Below, piece after piece: positions 61,329-64,000 of a stretch of DNA of 64,000 nucleotides. The position numbers and the translations under genes were made by a program. This stretch comes from CAWJTV01 sp963845695 (GTDB lineage Bacteria; Planctomycetota; Planctomycetia; Isosphaerales; Isosphaeraceae), in the NCBI GenBank assembly GCA_963845695.1, contig CAWJTQ010000021.1, positions 62,001 to 126,000 of the forward strand. Reading direction: 5' to 3'. Position 1 is the first letter of the stretch. Each line of letters opens with the position of its first letter. The notes beneath the pieces are model-generated. The model was given only the letters and a program-made list of their open reading frames with translations, was not told where the DNA came from and made no database searches.

Positions 61329-61794
61329 GTTCCACATCCTGCTGATCGAAGATAGTCGCGCCGATGCCAAGATTATCGAGCGCGCCTTGCGTGAGGGCGA
61401 AATCTCCCACCGCCTCACGGTCATCCCCGACGGGCGCCACGCACTCGACTACCTCTTCGGCCTGCGCGACGAGTCGGCGCCATCCGGGGGCGAGCCCGAC
61501 TTGATCCTTCTCGACCTGAACCTGCCCGGGATCAACGGCTGCCAGGTTCTCACCCAGATCAAGAGTGATCCCTATTTGCGCATCATCCCTGTGATCGTCC
61601 TCACAACCTCGCAGCGCGACGAGGACATCCTCCAGACCTATCAGGCCGGAGCCAATACGTACATCACCAAGCCCGCCGAGTTCGATCGCTACTGCGAGCT
61701 CGTCGCAACCTTGCACAATTACTGGGTCGGCACGGCTTTGAACGTCCCGCGCGCCCTGAATCGGCGGCAGATCCCGGTAACGGGGGACAGATGA
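61309..61794 (+). CDS. Rcp1-like single-domain response regulator
   Basis: 161 residues, starting MNTTLSEFHILLIEDSRADA at 61309 inside the end of the sensor kinase gene, so the two are translationally coupled. Receiver features: acidic pair in IEDS, phospho-aspartate in LILLDLNLPGINGCQVLTQI, VIVLTTSQRDEDILQTYQAG and the lysine in NTYITKPAEFDRYCELV. The C-terminal extension LHNYWVGTALNVPRALN is typical of Rcp1-type regulators paired with phytochrome-like kinases. No output domain, so it signals by protein contact. Confidence 0.92.
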   Translation: MNTTLSEFHILLIEDSRADAKIIERALREGEISHRLTVIPDGRHALDYLFGLRDESAPSGGEPDLILLDLNLPGINGCQVLTQIKSDPYLRIIPVIVLTTSQRDEDILQTYQAGANTYITKPAEFDRYCELVATLHNYWVGTALNVPRALNRRQIPVTGDR

Positions 61795-61858
61795 ATGGCT
61801 CGTCGGCTGATGTATGGCCGGGCCTGTCGGTCCCCACAGGCCGCTAATCGCTCTGGGA

Positions 61859-62704
61859 TCAAGCAGGGCGTCCTCGCTGCAACCTCAACCCGACGAAGTC
61901 GCGGACCTGCTGAGCGATGGCGATCTCCGTGGGGAGCCGTTCCATCGAGCTGGCTCCATAAAAGCCGTCCACGGATGGCACACGATCGAGTATGAACTGC
62001 GCATCTTCGGGCATGGCGATCGGACCGCCGTGGCAGAGCACCAGCAGGTCGTCACGGACGAGCTTGGCCGCCTCGGCGATCTCGGCGACCTCACGCACGC
62101 AATCGTCGAGGGTCCTGGCCGTCCTGGCGCCGATCGACCCCTTGGTAGTGAGTCCCATATGGACCACGATGATGTCGGCGCCGGCTTCCGCCAGCAGGCG
62201 TGCCTGGTCCCTGTCGAAGGCATAGGGCGTGGTCAGGAGATCGAGCTGATGGGCCGCGGCGATGCAATCGATCTCCAGCGCGAACCCCATCCCGGTTTCC
62301 TCAAGGTTGGCTCGGAACATGCCGTCGATTAACCCGACCGTTGGGAAGTTCTGGATTCCGGCGAACCCCATAGCCTGGAGTTCTCGGAGGAAGTGATCGC
62401 GGATCAGGAACGGATCGCTGGCGCAGACCCCGGCGAGCACGGGCGTGTGCCGGACCGCCGTCAGCACCTCGTGGGCCATCTCCTTGACGATCGCGTTGGC
62501 GTTACCATACGGCATCAAGCCGGCCATCGAGCCGCGACCGGCCATGCGGAACCGGCCCGAGTTGTAGATGACGATCAGGTCGATCCCGCCGGCTTCCTCG
62601 CACTTGGCGCTAATGCCCGTCCCGGCACCGCCGCCGATGACCGGCAGACCGGCGACTGCCTTCTTGCGAAGCCGCTCCATGATCGTTGCACGCGATTCAG
62701 GCAT
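61859..62704 (-). CDS. phosphoenolpyruvate hydrolase-like TIM-barrel protein
   Basis: 281 residues, starting MPESRATIMERLRKKAVAGL at 62704. Family blocks: PVIGGGAGTGISAKCEEAGG, IVIYNSGRFRMAGRGSMAGL, PYGNANAIVKEMAHEVL, GFAGIQNFPTVGLIDGMFRA and IIVVHMGLTTKGSIGA, ending with GFYGASSMERLP. It belongs to the family once called TIM-barrel signal transduction proteins (PEP hydrolase). Its start overlaps the stop of the UPF0261 gene (ATGCCTGA), and these two proteins are often adjacent or fused in other organisms. The reaction in this pair is not established from sequence. The gene is intact. Confidence 0.85.
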   Translation of the reverse strand: MPESRATIMERLRKKAVAGLPVIGGGAGTGISAKCEEAGGIDLIVIYNSGRFRMAGRGSMAGLMPYGNANAIVKEMAHEVLTAVRHTPVLAGVCASDPFLIRDHFLRELQAMGFAGIQNFPTVGLIDGMFRANLEETGMGFALEIDCIAAAHQLDLLTTPYAFDRDQARLLAEAGADIIVVHMGLTTKGSIGARTARTLDDCVREVAEIAEAAKLVRDDLLVLCHGGPIAMPEDAQFILDRVPSVDGFYGASSMERLPTEIAIAQQVRDFVGLRLQRGRPA

Positions 62705-63947
62705 TGCGGTGGTTCTCCAGTCGGGTCTGGGCCAGGCTGAGGTATTCGTTGACCAGGGCTCGGGCGAAAGCCGGATCGTTGATGTGGAGCGGCATACGCC
62801 GGATCGCACGGCCGGGCACGGGATGGATTGATGACTCCAGCTCGTCGAAGAGTGCGGCATCCGCTTCCGGGTCATAAAAAGGCTGACCTGGCGCATCGAT
62901 GGTGGACACGCCTCCTTCCGGGATGAGGATACGGAACGGCGCATCGGCGCGGTTCAACTTGGTCGCGATCCAGCGCGCGATCTGGCGATTCTCCTCGGGA
63001 GTGGTCCGCATGAGGGTCACCTGGGCATTGTGGACGTGCAGCCGACGATTCTGGAATCGTTCGGGAACGGTCGCCCGGGCGCCGAAGTTGACCATGTCGA
63101 GTGCACCCAGGCTGAGCACGAAAGGGACCTTGGCCGCGATGATCGCTTCGAAGCGGTGCGGACCGCCCGGAAGAATGCCGCCGACCACCTCGTCGGCCAC
63201 CTCGGTCGTCGTGAGGTCCAGCACTCCGCAGATCAAGCCGGCTTCCACGAGCTTTTCCATGGAACGTCCACCGGTCCCCGTCGCGTGGAAGACGAGGCAG
63301 TCGAACCCCTCGCCTTCCAGTGCCTCGCGGACCGCGGTCACGCAAGGCGTCGTGACGCCGAACATCGTCATGCCCAGCGTCGGCCTGTCGTGGGATGGCG
63401 GGATCGAGTGCTGGACCATGCCGACCATCGCATGCGCGGCGTTGCCGAGCACACGGCGCGAGACCGCGTTCAAGCCGGCGATGTCGACGACCGAGTACAT
63501 CATCGTGATGTCGCTCGATCCCACATAAGGGGCGACATTCCCGCTGGCGACGGTCGAGACCATCAGCTTGGGCAAACCGATCGGCAGGGCCCGCATCGCC
63601 TGGGTGATCAGCACCGTACCGCCACTGCCGCCGATCCCGATCACGCCGGCAACCCGTCCGGCGTCGTGCTCTCGGCGAAGGTAGGCTTTCAGCGCCTCGC
63701 CCATGGCGGTGACCATCTGGCCGCGGTCGGCTCGATCCGCACGGGCCAGGTCCCGGCCGGTGGTCGTGAGATGACACTCGGCGACAGTGGCCTGATCCAC
63801 GTCCGGGTGGACGACCGGTGGCTCCAGGGTCCCGACGTCAACCGTCACGACCGAGACACCGACGGCGCGGAGCCGGTCGGCCACGTACTCCAGTTCGTGT
63901 CCCTTTGTGTCCATTGTAGCGACGGCGTAGACGGATCGGCTCATCAT
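62697..63947 (-). CDS. UPF0261 / Tm-1-like ATP-binding domain protein
   Basis: 416 residues, starting MMSRSVYAVATMDTKGHELE at 63947. Glycine-rich nucleotide-binding region VIGIGGSGGTVLITQAMRAL, then MVSTVASGNVAPYVGSSDIT, MMYSVVDIAGLNAVSRRVLG and LVFHATGTGGRSMEKLV. LDLTTTEVADEVVGG and ILIPEGGVSTIDAPGQPF are further family signatures; the family includes the tomato Tm-1 resistance protein. It overlaps the downstream PEP-hydrolase-like gene by 8 bases, so the two products probably act together. Intact; the molecular function is not known with confidence. Confidence 0.88.
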   Translation of the reverse strand: MMSRSVYAVATMDTKGHELEYVADRLRAVGVSVVTVDVGTLEPPVVHPDVDQATVAECHLTTTGRDLARADRADRGQMVTAMGEALKAYLRREHDAGRVAGVIGIGGSGGTVLITQAMRALPIGLPKLMVSTVASGNVAPYVGSSDITMMYSVVDIAGLNAVSRRVLGNAAHAMVGMVQHSIPPSHDRPTLGMTMFGVTTPCVTAVREALEGEGFDCLVFHATGTGGRSMEKLVEAGLICGVLDLTTTEVADEVVGGILPGGPHRFEAIIAAKVPFVLSLGALDMVNFGARATVPERFQNRRLHVHNAQVTLMRTTPEENRQIARWIATKLNRADAPFRILIPEGGVSTIDAPGQPFYDPEADAALFDELESSIHPVPGRAIRRMPLHINDPAFARALVNEYLSLAQTRLENHRNA

Positions 63948-64000
63948 GAAGCCCCAATTTCATGACCTCAACCGCCGCGTCCACGACCAAGGGATGGATC

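Overview
The window looks like a chromosome segment from a planctomycete of the Isosphaeraceae type (Singulisphaera, Paludisphaera and relatives). The GC content is high. The Ser/Thr kinase pseudogene has a membrane part followed by a C-terminal kinase domain. Two giant secreted proteins carry LE.R-type N-terminal motifs, the integrase is of a planctomycete type, and many genes run alone or in short operons. The genus call is inference; no search was run.

Left flank (1-9208): glpD (partial) is divergent from tdh-kbl, the two-step route from threonine to glycine. A minus-strand sugar-nucleotide block follows: galU, a large GHMP-kinase/uridylyltransferase fusion and an NAD-dependent sugar epimerase.

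Accessory region (9209-43115): the 5' half of a tRNA-Asp gene at 9209-9242 is repeated exactly in a complete tRNA-Asp at 43082-43155. A truncated tyrosine recombinase sits just inside the left copy, and GTCAGAGAA-type repeats lie inside both ends. I read this as an integrated element of about 33.9 kb that used the 5' half of tRNA-Asp as its attachment site. It is now immobile and heavily invaded by insertion sequences. Contents: an ISKra4-like element; a Ser/Thr kinase gene split by a second ISKra4 element with an 8-bp target duplication; IS4-like, IS630 and IS1182-like transposases; a MITE; a serine resolvase; two AbiE-type (type IV) toxin-antitoxin modules, both with damaged toxins; a Kelch-repeat surface protein; a giant protein with about 20 DUF11 repeats; and a relic 5' half of a tRNA-Ser.

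Right flank (43156-64000): housekeeping genes. These are pyruvoyl arginine decarboxylase plus a deoxyhypusine-synthase-like protein (polyamines), Sua5/TsaC, RuvA-RuvB, a histone-H1-like protein, a HEAT-repeat lipoprotein, MutS2, GlgB and NadA. Two sensor-kinase loci follow, one with an Rcp1-like response regulator, and then a UPF0261 / PEP-hydrolase-like pair.

Caveat for the whole window: single-base frameshifts occur in many genes, including ruvB, mutS2, glgB, kbl and sua5, while the protein continues cleanly in the next frame. I treat most of these as probable sequence indels and give full-length spans. In the accessory region real decay is also likely.
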